From contig KN805394.1 in the NCBI GenBank assembly GCA_000818945.1, forward strand, positions 1 to 64,000: a DNA stretch of 64,000 nucleotides, given 5' to 3'. The stretch is from Schizochytrium sp. CCTCC M209059. Lineage: Eukaryota > Sar > Bigyra > Thraustochytrida > Thraustochytriidae. This document shows positions 39,117 through 48,325 of the stretch, piece by piece; the first letter of the stretch is position 1, and each line of letters opens with the position of its first letter. Under the pieces are notes generated by a model. It searched no databases and was not told where the DNA came from. It saw only the letters and a list, made by a program, of their open reading frames with translations. A program made the position numbers and the translations under genes.

Positions 39117-42026
39117 ATGCAGTCTTCAACGGAGACGGACTCTGTCGCGTCGACGAAGAAAACAAACTTTGGCTTGGCCGATGTACACGCAAAGATGCAG
39201 CAGAAGCTCGCTGAAGCCGAGGAGGCACGTAGACGCGCGAGCAAGGAAGCGGCGCAAAGGCAACGCGAGGAGAGCAAATGGTATCGTGCCGTCAAGGCCG
39301 AAGAAGAACGCCTTGAGGACATCCGAAGTCGAGAGGCTGAAGGTTATCCTCACTGGAGCGCCAAAGATTTTGGCGGCGCCTACCACTCGAGCCGCATTGC
39401 CAACAAATTTCCCATTGTAGGGAGCGCTATTGAACTGGAACGCGTCCGCAAAAGTGGAATCGTGGCCCGCAAGGATCGGGAGGCTCGCGAACTTGCCGAG
39501 GTCCAGCTAACGCACGAATACCGTGCGCGAGCCAAGGGCGTGTTTGCCGAGCAACGCGAAGCCTTTAAGGGCAGATATTCGACGCGTGTCTATCTCGAGG
39601 AAGATGTCATGACAGCGCTCGGTCGGCGAGACGTGGAACTTGCACACCTACGCAAGCGATTTCGACGTGAACGCGACGCCTTCTCATGTAAAGACGGAAC
39701 CCCTCTCGTGGGTTTTATGGCCGCGGTGCGCGCTGGCGAGCTGGAAAAGGTGCAAGGCATGCTCAATCGCGGAGAGGTTGACATTAATGAGGTGGGCTCA
39801 TTCAATCAAGGCGAAACAGCGCTGATGGAGGCCTGCAAACATGGCCGCGTCACGATGGCAAACATGCTCCTTGATATGGGAGCGGATCCCAACCAAAAGA
39901 GTGCTCGCGGCGAGGGCACATTGCATATGGTATGGTATCCCGTATTGCAGGACGGCGGCAAGGCCTGCCAAGGTCTGCACCGTGTGGTGGCGCTGCGAAA
40001 CGTTTACAGCTTGCTGGAGCGACTGTTTGCCGAGGGCGCAGATCCAGGAATGCTCAACCCACCGCTGCAATCGACCCTTCATATCGCGGCTGCAGAGCAG
40101 TGCACGGCCATTTGTGATCTTATTCTACGTGCGGGGGAGCCGTATCTGCTGGACCTTAAAGACAGCCAGGGACAAACACCGCTTGACGTGGCGCCGAGCG
40201 CAACGCACGAGTCGAGCAAGCTCTTGCGCAATTGGCGTGCCTGTGTCAAGGGCAACAAACTGACAGATTTTCAAAAGGCTTGGTTTCACTACATGAATGC
40301 GCCTGCTGTGGGACCTCGTCTTGCAATCTGCCCGAGTGCAGGAAAAGTTATCAATGAACTCCGCGTAAGTGACTTTCGTCGGCATGCTGGTACGGCGCTG
40401 CGGGACGGAATCGCTTCTCGGAGACACGAGGAAATCGAGGCAGACCGCACAAAAGCAAGCGCTGGCTTGAGCGAGAGCGAGGGGTCTTTGACCAACAAGC
40501 GACCCGTTGCAGAGTACGTGCAACTTGCGCAAAAACGGTACACGGCAACCTTTCGCGCCAAGGTCGAGCAAGAACGAAAGATGCTCAAACCTTCGGACCG
40601 CAAACTCACGCTCGTGGAGTACCTCGTGGGCGTCGAGGCGCGCAAACGGGCCGCGGAGCTCGACAGAAAAAGCAAGACGCGCGGAAGCCACGGTCGTCTA
40701 TTGACACGCCGAAAAGCCGTGGCTCATGCCTTATTAGCAGACACGTATCGCGGCGGCGCGGAGCGCGTGCGAAGACGCGACCTCGAAGACGTCCCACTCG
40801 AGGCGACTGACGACGAACACGTTGCCGCAGACGTTTTGCAGAATAATGTGCTTCGAAGACCATGGACGGTATCGGCAATTGGTCGATCGGGAGGCGCCTT
40901 TCACCCGCGCGTTCTGGGCCGCGTCGTGAGGAATGTGCGTGGCACACCGGAGAACGCCAGTGCAATGGCAAGAATTTCAAGCCACTACGCGCAGCGTGCG
41001 GCGAGTGTCACGCACACCACCTCGGCAATGCAAGCGGAGGAGCAGGCCGATGAGGTCGAAGCTGGGGTGGCCGCCGTCTCAACGCCGCAGACGAACACGA
41101 CGACGATGATTCCGACGGCAAAGGAGCGACTCACCCGTCGCATGACAGTGAGGTTGGCCAACGTCCAAGAGGACGAGAACATTGTGGGATCGCGCTCCCT
41201 TCACCTTAATCAAGGCGAAGAGGAGACATCATCCGATGCGAGAGAAAAAGAAATTGCGCAAGGTTTTGCCAACGGAGGAGCTTCGCGGAACAAGTCTCGT
41301 CGAAAGGGTGCCATTGCACAAAAAGCGAATGCGCTCAAGGCGATTCAAGAGAGCGTTGAGGCGGCGGAGAAGAACCTTCGATACAATGGCGGAAGAGATA
41401 AAGAAGATTCGTCTTCTGACCAAGGGTCGAAGGCAAGGTCTTTGCGACCTGGGGCAAACGCCACATATCGTTCAAAACACGTACCTGCGGCGCTCATGCC
41501 TCCACAATACAATATGCGTGAGGTGCTCAGCTCTCTTACTCTCGATGCGAATGGAAAGTCGACGTATACGCGCGTCGAGGTCGCCAGTGTGCTCACGCTG
41601 CTGCGCGCTCGTCTTCCGGGCGATGTTCTCTCTTCGCAGCTTAGCAACGCGATTCTTCGCGCAATCCATCATGACGAGCGCACCGATGCAGGCAATGTGA
41701 CCGTCGAGGAGCTGAGAGACCAGTTCAGAGACTTCCACCTGAATAAGAAGCCCGTTGACACCACGCCGGTCTTTAACGCGCTCGAAAAGAGTCTGAATGC
41801 CAGGTTCCGAGAAGAGCAGTTTCATGCGAGCCTGGGACCGTACCACGTATACTCTACGGACGACTTGCAGCGCCCGGGACCGTACATGGCGCGGCCGGCG
41901 AACACGCAACCTTGGTTAGGATCGCACGTTAGACTTGACCGGAATCGCGTGCTGCGCGATCGTCATCACGACGAGAATCCCCTGCACGCCTCGGCCTTTG
42001 GCGTCATGCGGTCCAAGGTCACCTGA
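39117..42026 (+). CDS. Ankyrin-repeat protein with C-terminal EF-hand-like region
   Basis: 969 residues from ATG 39117, directly after a (GAGAA)n leader repeat. An N-terminal coiled coil (about 20-75, Ala/Glu/Arg-rich) is followed by a charged region. Three to four ankyrin repeats cover about 198-370 (MAAVRAGELEKVQGML, TALMEACKHGRVTMANMLLDMGADP, STLHIAAAEQCTAI, TPLDVAPS). The middle (about 400-780) is charged and probably disordered. The segment at about 800-880 has the length and pattern of paired EF-hands (LDANGKSTYTRVEV, DERTDAGNVTVEEL), but the loops deviate from consensus, so Ca2+ binding is doubtful. The last 90 residues resemble short conserved tails of axonemal or basal-body proteins (PGPYMARPANTQPW), a weak impression only. 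Function unknown; a scaffold is likely. Confidence 0.75.
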   Translation: MQSSTETDSVASTKKTNFGLADVHAKMQQKLAEAEEARRRASKEAAQRQREESKWYRAVKAEEERLEDIRSREAEGYPHWSAKDFGGAYHSSRIANKFPIVGSAIELERVRKSGIVARKDREARELAEVQLTHEYRARAKGVFAEQREAFKGRYSTRVYLEEDVMTALGRRDVELAHLRKRFRRERDAFSCKDGTPLVGFMAAVRAGELEKVQGMLNRGEVDINEVGSFNQGETALMEACKHGRVTMANMLLDMGADPNQKSARGEGTLHMVWYPVLQDGGKACQGLHRVVALRNVYSLLERLFAEGADPGMLNPPLQSTLHIAAAEQCTAICDLILRAGEPYLLDLKDSQGQTPLDVAPSATHESSKLLRNWRACVKGNKLTDFQKAWFHYMNAPAVGPRLAICPSAGKVINELRVSDFRRHAGTALRDGIASRRHEEIEADRTKASAGLSESEGSLTNKRPVAEYVQLAQKRYTATFRAKVEQERKMLKPSDRKLTLVEYLVGVEARKRAAELDRKSKTRGSHGRLLTRRKAVAHALLADTYRGGAERVRRRDLEDVPLEATDDEHVAADVLQNNVLRRPWTVSAIGRSGGAFHPRVLGRVVRNVRGTPENASAMARISSHYAQRAASVTHTTSAMQAEEQADEVEAGVAAVSTPQTNTTTMIPTAKERLTRRMTVRLANVQEDENIVGSRSLHLNQGEEETSSDAREKEIAQGFANGGASRNKSRRKGAIAQKANALKAIQESVEAAEKNLRYNGGRDKEDSSSDQGSKARSLRPGANATYRSKHVPAALMPPQYNMREVLSSLTLDANGKSTYTRVEVASVLTLLRARLPGDVLSSQLSNAILRAIHHDERTDAGNVTVEELRDQFRDFHLNKKPVDTTPVFNALEKSLNARFREEQFHASLGPYHVYSTDDLQRPGPYMARPANTQPWLGSHVRLDRNRVLRDRHHDENPLHASAFGVMRSKVT

Positions 42027-42600
42027 TAATGAACATGATTTTTATTCTTGCAAGCCTACGAGGCCTACATTGAGACGCTGAGAGACCGACCGCCCTCGGC
42101 GCGTTGAAGAAGGCGTCCATTCACTGTTCGCAGACCATGTCTGGCAGCGAAACGGGGAGAGCTGACCTTCCTGACCCTTTACTAACGCGACGAGCCAGCT
42201 CCTCAGACGGCTTCCCGCGCAGTCGAAAGTGGAGATGGAGATGCCTATCGTACGTACTCCTACGTAAACCCGTTCGGGACCCAAGTGGTGGTAGGATTAA
42301 GCGAATCCCAGAGGCTATCTTTTTTGTGGTAGGCCTAGCTAGCTTAACGTTGTCGACCCCCATTGACCATGAGTCGGAATTTGGGGCGCGACGCCAGCAG
42401 CGAGAGGCCGCACTCGCAAACGCACGCTCCCGCCTCGCTGTCGCTCGCATTCGCAGGGGGGCAGGCACAAAGCAGCTGCAGCTGCAGTTGCGTGCAGAGC
42501 CCGATCGCCTCGAACCCCTTGACACTTCTGGCTGCAGAGTGTTTGCTCCTGGGGAAGTGGACGACCGACCGATCGCAAGACAAGTGCAGCAAGAATCAGC
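42027..42600. other. Intergenic region upstream of the first dehydrogenase
   Basis: No gene is recognised. It holds a TAGGCCTAGCTAGC palindrome cluster near 42331, a Pst-like AGCTGCAGCTGCAG stretch near 42471-42485, and presumably the promoter of the dehydrogenase that begins at 42601. Confidence 0.55.
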
Positions 42601-43515
42601 ATGACTTCGAAGAGCTACGCGCTCGTGACCGTAAGTATAAGAGCTCGGGAAGCGTGAGACGCTGCGCGACGTGAAAGTGGTCAGGATACTCACTCACGCA
42701 AGAGTATTGACAACGCGAATGAACAGGGCGCCTCGAGCGGCATCGGCAGAGCTATCGCCGTTCACCTCTCACGCCAAAACCTCGGTGTTCTCGCCGTGGC
42801 TCGTCGCGAGGAGCAGCTCCAGGAGACGCGCAAACTCGGTGTGGAAGACAACATTGAAATTGTGGTGGCGGATCTGACTACCAGCGAAGGACGTGAGTCC
42901 GTCGCAGAAGTCGTTCGCTCCAAGTGCTCGAAGCAGCTCAAGTATGTGGTGCAAAATGCCGGCGTCATCGGAAAGCTCGACCAGGCCATCAACCTGAAAG
43001 AAGACATGTGGCGGCACACCTTTGAAGTGAATGTGCACGCTCCTTTTTTCTTGGCGCAGCTTCTCGTTCCCGAACTTGCCCCCGACGCTCGCGTTCTGCA
43101 CGTGAGCAGCGGCGCCGCGCATGGGCCCTTCAATGGCTGGACAGCGTACAATGTCACCAAAGCGGCCTTTTACATGATGTACCAGTGCATGCGCGATGAG
43201 CTTGCGCCCAAGGGCATTCATTTCGGCAGTTTTCAGCCTGGCATTATCGAGTCCGACATGCAGGAAACGATTCGCGATGCGACTGCGGCGGAGACGGCCA
43301 TCGTTGAAATGTTCAAGGAGTTCAAGGCTAACCAGTACACGGGCCCAGAGGACAAACCTCACGCGCCTCCCAAGGGTGGTTTGGACGTCGCCTCCAACGT
43401 CGCCTTTTTTGTGGACTTTTTGCTCACCAAGGTGCCTGCTGACGAGTTCTCCTCGCACGGTGAGTGGGATATTTCCGACGAGTCGCATCATTCCCGCTGG
43501 ATCACCGAGGAGTAG
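42601..43515 (+). CDS. Short-chain dehydrogenase/reductase, tandem copy A (one intron)
   Basis: Exon 1 (42601-42630) encodes ten residues ending in LVT. A 96-base intron (42631-42726, GTAAGT...ACAG) splits the NAD(P)-binding motif, and exon 2 (42727-43515) resumes with GASSGIG. The spliced protein has 272 residues. It shows the Rossmann motif TGASSGIG, QNAG near residue 85, a catalytic Ser in VSSGAAH near 140 and YNVTK (Tyr/Lys) near 155. It is a cytosolic classical SDR; the wording resembles benzil-reductase/sepiapterin-reductase-like enzymes of fungi (IRC24 type), but the substrate is unknown. A nearly identical copy follows 1.4 kb downstream, same strand, same intron. The stop TAG is part of a TAGGCCTA palindrome. 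Confidence 0.85.
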
Positions 43516-43977
43516 GCCTAGATCCAGATGGCACCGATTGAAGTTTTTAAAGATCTATTCCTATTCCTTGCCCCACATATCTGAAGTTCGCCACAAAGCG
43601 CAAGTCAAAAGCGAGAAAAGAGCACTGGGCTCAGTCCTGACCATGCCCGCGCCATAGATGTGCACGATGTCCTTTTTTTGCCCTTCAAAATTTGTGAAAA
43701 CTGTTCGTCAATTTCTCTGGCTTGCTTGCTTGCTTGCTTGCTTGCTGCAGGTGACGGCGCCCGACGGAACAAAGAATAATTCCGGTCGAATACAAATCAG
43801 CGTTGGCCGATCGCTGCGAGCAGAGCAGAGCAGAGCAGAGCAGAGCTTTATACCGAAGCGCGCGCTAGAGCGGCACGCAGACCTACATCTGGCTGTCTGG
43901 CTGTCTGGCTTGCTTGCGTCGTGACTGACTGATTTATTCGTTCGATCGATCGATCGATCGATCGGTTGATCGCAAGG
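43516..43977. other. Spacer between the dehydrogenase copies
   Basis: This has (GCTT)n at about 43721-43744, (AGCAG)n at about 43818-43843 and (GATC)n at about 43943-43970, directly upstream of the second start codon. The spacer is not duplicated elsewhere in the window, so the duplication unit appears to start close to the ATG. Confidence 0.7.
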
Positions 43978-44892
43978 ATGGCGTCGAAGAGCTACGCGCT
44001 CGTGACCGTAAGTAGAAGAGCTCGGGAAGCGTGAGACGCTGCGCGACGTGAAAGTGGACAAGAAACTCACTCACGCAAGAGTATTGACAACGCGAACGAA
44101 TAGGGCGCCTCAAGCGGCATCGGCAGAGCTATCGCCGTTCACCTCTCACGCCAAAACCTCGGGGTTCTCGCCGTGGCTCGTCGCGAGGAGCAGCTCCAAG
44201 AGACGCGCAAGCTCGGTGTGGAAGACAACATTGAAATTGTGGTGGCGGATCTGACTACCAGCGAAGGACGTGAGTCCGTCGCAGAAGTCGTTCGCTCCAA
44301 GTGCTCGAAGCAGCTCAAGTATGTGGTGCAAAATGCCGGCGTCATCGGAAAGCTCGACCAGGCCATCAACCTGAAAGAAGACATGTGGCGGCACACCTTT
44401 GAAGTGAATGTGCACGCTCCTTTTTTCTTGGCGCAGCTTCTCGTTCCCGAACTTGCTCCCGACGCGCGCATTCTGCACGTGAGCAGCGGCGCCGCGCACA
44501 GACCTTATAACGGCTGGGCATCGTACAATGTCACCAAAGCGGCCTTTTACATGATGTACCAGTGCATGCGCGATGAGCTTGCGCCCAAGGGCATTCATTT
44601 CGGCAGTTTTCAGCCTGGCATTGTCGAGTCCAACATGCAGGAAACCATCCGCAAGGCCACCGCCGAGGAGACGGCCGTCATTGAAAGGTTCAAGGAGCTC
44701 AAGGCCAACCAGTACACGGGCCCAGAGGACAAGCCTCACGCGCCTCCCAAGGGCGGTTTGGACATTGCTCCCAACGTCGCCTTTTTCGTCGATTTCCTAC
44801 TCACCAAAGTGCCTGCTGACGAGTTCTCCTCGCACGGCGATTGGGACATTCGCGACGAGTCGCACCACTCGCGCTGGATTACCCAGGAGTAG
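43978..44892 (+). CDS. Short-chain dehydrogenase/reductase, tandem copy B (one intron)
   Basis: Exon 1 is 43978-44007, intron 44008-44103 (96 bases, GTAAGT...ATAG), exon 2 44104-44892; the spliced protein has 272 residues. Intron position, phase and length are the same as in copy A, with about six differences across the intron. The catalytic set (TGASSGIG, QNAG, VSSGAAH, YNVTK) is intact. Changes from copy A cluster in the C-terminal 130 residues (GPFNGWTAY becomes RPYNGWASY; acidic and basic swaps in the helix after VESNMQET). Substrate specificity may therefore differ, since that region forms the substrate lid in SDRs. An AATAAA lies about 25 bases after the stop. Confidence 0.85.
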
Positions 44893-45450
44893 ACAGACAG
44901 ACGCCTTCTCAAAACAATAAAAAAAAAACAATCGAATTTTACATTCAACGTGACCAAATCTTCAGTCGAGCAGCAATCATGAGCGAGCGCACACCTCATC
45001 GGCGACAAAGCGTCGGCCTGTGCTCCAAGCGGCCACGGGTGCGGCGGCCCAGCGACTCTCGCGCGTGCCTTCTAATTTTCTCAAAATTCCAAGACGTCTG
45101 AAACTTCTAAATATTCCACAGGTTACGATGCCCGGCGCGTTCCCCTCGCCACCTGGCAAACACTAGAAAGGCGGCGCACTGTTTTGCTTTTTGCCGCTTT
45201 TCCAATCCAGATCAACTTTTTGCCGCGCGCCGTCAACGCCGCTCTGCACGCGCCCCCGGAGAGACATCAGCAGCAGCTCGCCCGCCCGTCCGCTTGCCCG
45301 CGCGCCCTCTTGCCTGTGTGAGCGCGCGCGCGTGCGCAACCTCGCTCGCTTGTGCACCGAGGCGTCAGCAAATTGGACGGAGCCGCCGTCGCGAGCTAGC
45401 GAGCAAGCCAGCCACGCCGGCACGCGCATAGCAAAGCTAGAACAGCCACC
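44893..45450. other. Intergenic region upstream of Sec61 gamma
   Basis: An A-rich tract (44915-44932) probably ends the dehydrogenase copy B transcript. The right half is GC-rich, with GCGCGCGCG-type runs near 45322-45334, and should contain the Sec61 gamma promoter. No gene is seen. Confidence 0.55.
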
Positions 45451-45669
45451 ATGTCGAGCTCCAGCGCACTCAACGAGAGCGTGATCGAGCCGCTTGTCAA
45501 GTTCGCCAAGGACAGCAAGCAGCTCGTCGCCAAGTGCACCAAGCCGGATCGCAAAGAGTTTGAGGCCACGGCCAAGTCCGTAGCTATGGGCTTTCTTGTC
45601 ATTGGCATGATTGGTTTCTTTGTCAAGCTCATCCACATCCCAATCAACAACATCCTCATTGGCAGCTAA
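45451..45669 (+). CDS. SEC61G: Protein translocon subunit Sec61 gamma
   Basis: A 72-residue protein starts at ATG 45451 in ccaccATGT context. It has the family layout: a cytosolic amphipathic helix with KFAKDSKQLVAKCTKPDRKE, then one tail membrane helix (about residues 46-68, GFLVIGMIGFFVKLIHIPI) and a very short luminal tail. Sec61 gamma (SecE homologue) clamps the two halves of Sec61 alpha in the ER channel for co-translational import. Length (usual about 68-70) and the conserved KCxKPDxxEF core leave little doubt. Confidence 0.95.
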   Translation: MSSSSALNESVIEPLVKFAKDSKQLVAKCTKPDRKEFEATAKSVAMGFLVIGMIGFFVKLIHIPINNILIGS

Positions 45670-45934
45670 ATGTCCTCTTTCCTCTTTACTTCATATCTCC
45701 GCACGGGATTGCGAGCAAACCATGGGCACCTCACATTCAAAACTATAAAACAAAACAAAAACTAAAAACACTATTCACATTGCCCCTGCGCTCTTTGGTT
45801 TGGTCACCCTCCCCCTTTCCCTTTCCTGTTCCCCACCCGTTGTCCTTGGCTTTTTTTGGGGGGCCTTTTCAGAAAGATGCCATGGCGCTGACGATTTATT
45901 GCCGCACGCAAGGAATGTCCCGTGCATCGATTGG

Positions 45935-47665
45935 TCAGAGCGTCGTTGCATCGTCTTGATGACGTGGAAAGTCTGTCTGAGCGAGACTAATCTGGTGACC
46001 GCCGCGAATGGCCGGTGCAAAGCCCGATGTATCGCGACGACGAGCCCATTCCCCAAAAGGCCCGATTAGACTCATCCAGGCTCCCAGAATCTCGCCCACG
46101 CCGGTGTAGAGTCCACGCAGTTCAAGCGCGGCGCCCCATGGCTCTTGGCAAAGATCAAGCAGCACACCGCGCGGGTATCTCGTCGGTCGCACCACCGTCT
46201 GGCCTACAGCATATATCGGCGCGCATTGTAGCATCTTGATAGCAACCAGAAGAAGTCCATGAACCACCACCGTTAACAACCATAGCCCGACGAACATGAC
46301 ATAGTACGCCAAGGTTGTCTGAAACAGAAATCCAAAAACGAGAAATGCCATCGACCCAAAGAGAAGATCGCCCGTGGCGTAGTCCCCTGTATCCACGCGT
46401 CCACGGAGCACATTCCGCTTTTTGCCGCGCATCACCTTCCAGAACGTCGACATTCCCGCGAGTTGGAAACGGTGCAAGCGGGCAAAGAAATTGTACAAAA
46501 ACTGAATGTGAAGTGTGACAAACGACGCAGCATCGCAGGCGAAGGCTAGCACCATGGACAGGCCACCCCCGAGAAGAGAGAGGACGCCGACAGTAAACAA
46601 TAGCTGCGGGCCAAAGGGAGCGAGCTGCGCTGTGAAAACGTGCCAGCTCTCGATAGCAAAGAGTACCGTATTGCCCAAGACTTCATCAAGACCTTCATTG
46701 AGCTTGAATCCGAGCGGAGCGTGCTGACTCAATACCCAAAGCACCCGTTTCCGCATCACGCCCGACTGGAATTGGTACCCTACAGAATCAAAGAGAAAGT
46801 CTCCGATCTCTCGCTCGCGCAAGGTCAAGCTTACACCGACGATCACGCCAAGAAGCATATCAAAGATCAGACAAGCTGCGGTCTGTCCATAACGCGCCAT
46901 ACTAGCACCTGGCGCGGCAAGAAGACGCATTTGCTGGCCTCGATGTTCAATGAGCGAGACCACAGCGCTCGCATCACAGCACCGAAGCCTCGGCGCTTTG
47001 ACATCCACTTTGGTCATGCGCAAAAACGCAAAGGGCTTGCATAGCACCATAGGAATTTGAACGCTCGCGCAAGAGATGAGAGTCCCCCCTATCGTGTCCA
47101 GGACCTTGCAAAGATGGCTTGGATCTTTCGAAAGCGCATTGCACGCGGGCGCGTCCTTGTCCTGTCTACCAAAGAGAGCTATGAGGCCCTTTTCCAGCGA
47201 AGGATTGTCTTGCGAGGAAACGTCGCTGAAAGTAGCAAGGCCGTACGCTGCGAGCTCGGCACGGGCCTCTTTTGCTGCTTGCGACTCTCTCTTCGGGCAA
47301 TAACACAAGCCATCGACACCGAGGATATGCGCTCGTGCTCCTGGCTTTAACCGCCAGGGGCCAGGGCCTTGCACGAGCACGAGCTCCACGTCACGACCCT
47401 CCACAACAACTCGAGGTTCCTGGTCTTTGATAACGTAGAAGCCGCTCCCCGCGCCTTCGCCTTCCTCGTTGCCTTCTTCCCCTCGGCGCAAGCGCGTCGC
47501 GCGTCGCGGTCGCAGTTGGCGACGCCGGACTTCGAGTTCGACCTTACGGCACGTATTGCTTTCGCGCGCGAGGAGCACGACGCGCACGCGCGCAGAGGGA
47601 TGACGCGCGTCTTCTGCACGCACCAGCGCCAGCGTAGTCTTTCGCTTCGTTGTGTGGCCAGACAT
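45935..47665 (-). CDS. GPI-GlcNAc transferase subunit PIG-Q/GPI1
   Basis: 576 residues from ATG 47665 (the frame continues upstream to 47815 without stop, but the methionine-led MSGHTTKRK start seems natural). The C-terminal ~300 residues match the Gpi1 family: LGFKLNEGLDEVLGN near 322, the RLHRFQL...FWKVMRGKKRNVLRGRVDTGDY core near 390-425, several membrane helices, and a GLYTGVGE tail segment. The N-terminal part is soluble and divergent. PIG-Q stabilises the multi-subunit enzyme that transfers GlcNAc to phosphatidylinositol at the cytosolic ER face, the first step of GPI anchor synthesis. It is convergent with Sec61 gamma, 265 bases apart. The assignment rests on the Gpi1 core; the N-terminal half alone would not identify it. 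Confidence 0.85.
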   Translation of the reverse strand: MSGHTTKRKTTLALVRAEDARHPSARVRVVLLARESNTCRKVELEVRRRQLRPRRATRLRRGEEGNEEGEGAGSGFYVIKDQEPRVVVEGRDVELVLVQGPGPWRLKPGARAHILGVDGLCYCPKRESQAAKEARAELAAYGLATFSDVSSQDNPSLEKGLIALFGRQDKDAPACNALSKDPSHLCKVLDTIGGTLISCASVQIPMVLCKPFAFLRMTKVDVKAPRLRCCDASAVVSLIEHRGQQMRLLAAPGASMARYGQTAACLIFDMLLGVIVGVSLTLREREIGDFLFDSVGYQFQSGVMRKRVLWVLSQHAPLGFKLNEGLDEVLGNTVLFAIESWHVFTAQLAPFGPQLLFTVGVLSLLGGGLSMVLAFACDAASFVTLHIQFLYNFFARLHRFQLAGMSTFWKVMRGKKRNVLRGRVDTGDYATGDLLFGSMAFLVFGFLFQTTLAYYVMFVGLWLLTVVVHGLLLVAIKMLQCAPIYAVGQTVVRPTRYPRGVLLDLCQEPWGAALELRGLYTGVGEILGAWMSLIGPFGEWARRRDTSGFAPAIRGGHQISLAQTDFPRHQDDATTL

Positions 47666-48325
47666 GGCGCGATCCGCCCGGTCGCCAGGTAGCAAAATAG
47701 CTTTGGAGCGTCTTGTGTGACGTGACACTCGTGTGACACCCACGACTGACTGACTGACAAAGAGCACGAGCGACAGCATGGACGACTTCAACAAAGCCAG
47801 TGGCCGACGCCGCAAGGCCTCGCCTCGCCTCGCCTCGCCTCGATCTGTCTAGCTGGCCAGGTATGCTCAACTCACCCGCATTCAGCCTTTGACCTCAACA
47901 AGCTCTATGCAAAGTCTCAGGAATGGGCGAATGCAAGGGCGAAAGGAAGAGCAACGGCGTGAAGTGGTTCTTGTTCAAGTTATTGTGAGCGCGTCCCAAA
48001 CGCCTCTTGCGAGAAATCGAACACGTTGGACTCCCGCGTCGATCTCACGCTGTCACAAATTCTTTTCTTGCACGACGAGGGCGTGTCGCAACTCGCAGGG
48101 GTCCGGGCGGCTTTGTCTGCTTCATAGAGTGATCAACAACGTGACAGGACAGGAAGAAGATTAGCATCGCCACGCACAAAGTTTGGATAAGCTCGATCCC
48201 TCACTCAACGACGGCACCGGCGACGGAAAGCGGAACACGAACGCTGGCGTGGTGCAGTGCAGTGCAGTGCAGTGCAGTGCAGTGCGTCAGCTTGAAGAGG
48301 CGAGGGAAAACTTCACGAGTGCACG
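47666..48325. other. Divergent region between PIG-Q and the YqaJ nuclease
   Basis: This contains a (CGCCT)n run near 47820-47840, the doubtful small gene at 47778-47962, and a (GTGCA)n repeat at about 48251-48285 about 40 bases before the nuclease start. Otherwise nothing is recognised. Confidence 0.55.
47778..47962 (+). CDS. Possible very small spliced gene
   Basis: An ATG at 47778 in cagcATGG context opens MDDFNKA. A donor GTGGCC at 47800 and an acceptor ATTCAG ending at 47885 would join it in frame to FDLNKLYAKSQEWANARAKG and a stop at 47962, giving a peptide of about 32 residues. The donor is weak and the repeated CCTCG between is low complexity. It could also be the start of a longer spliced gene or no gene. 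Confidence 0.2.
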
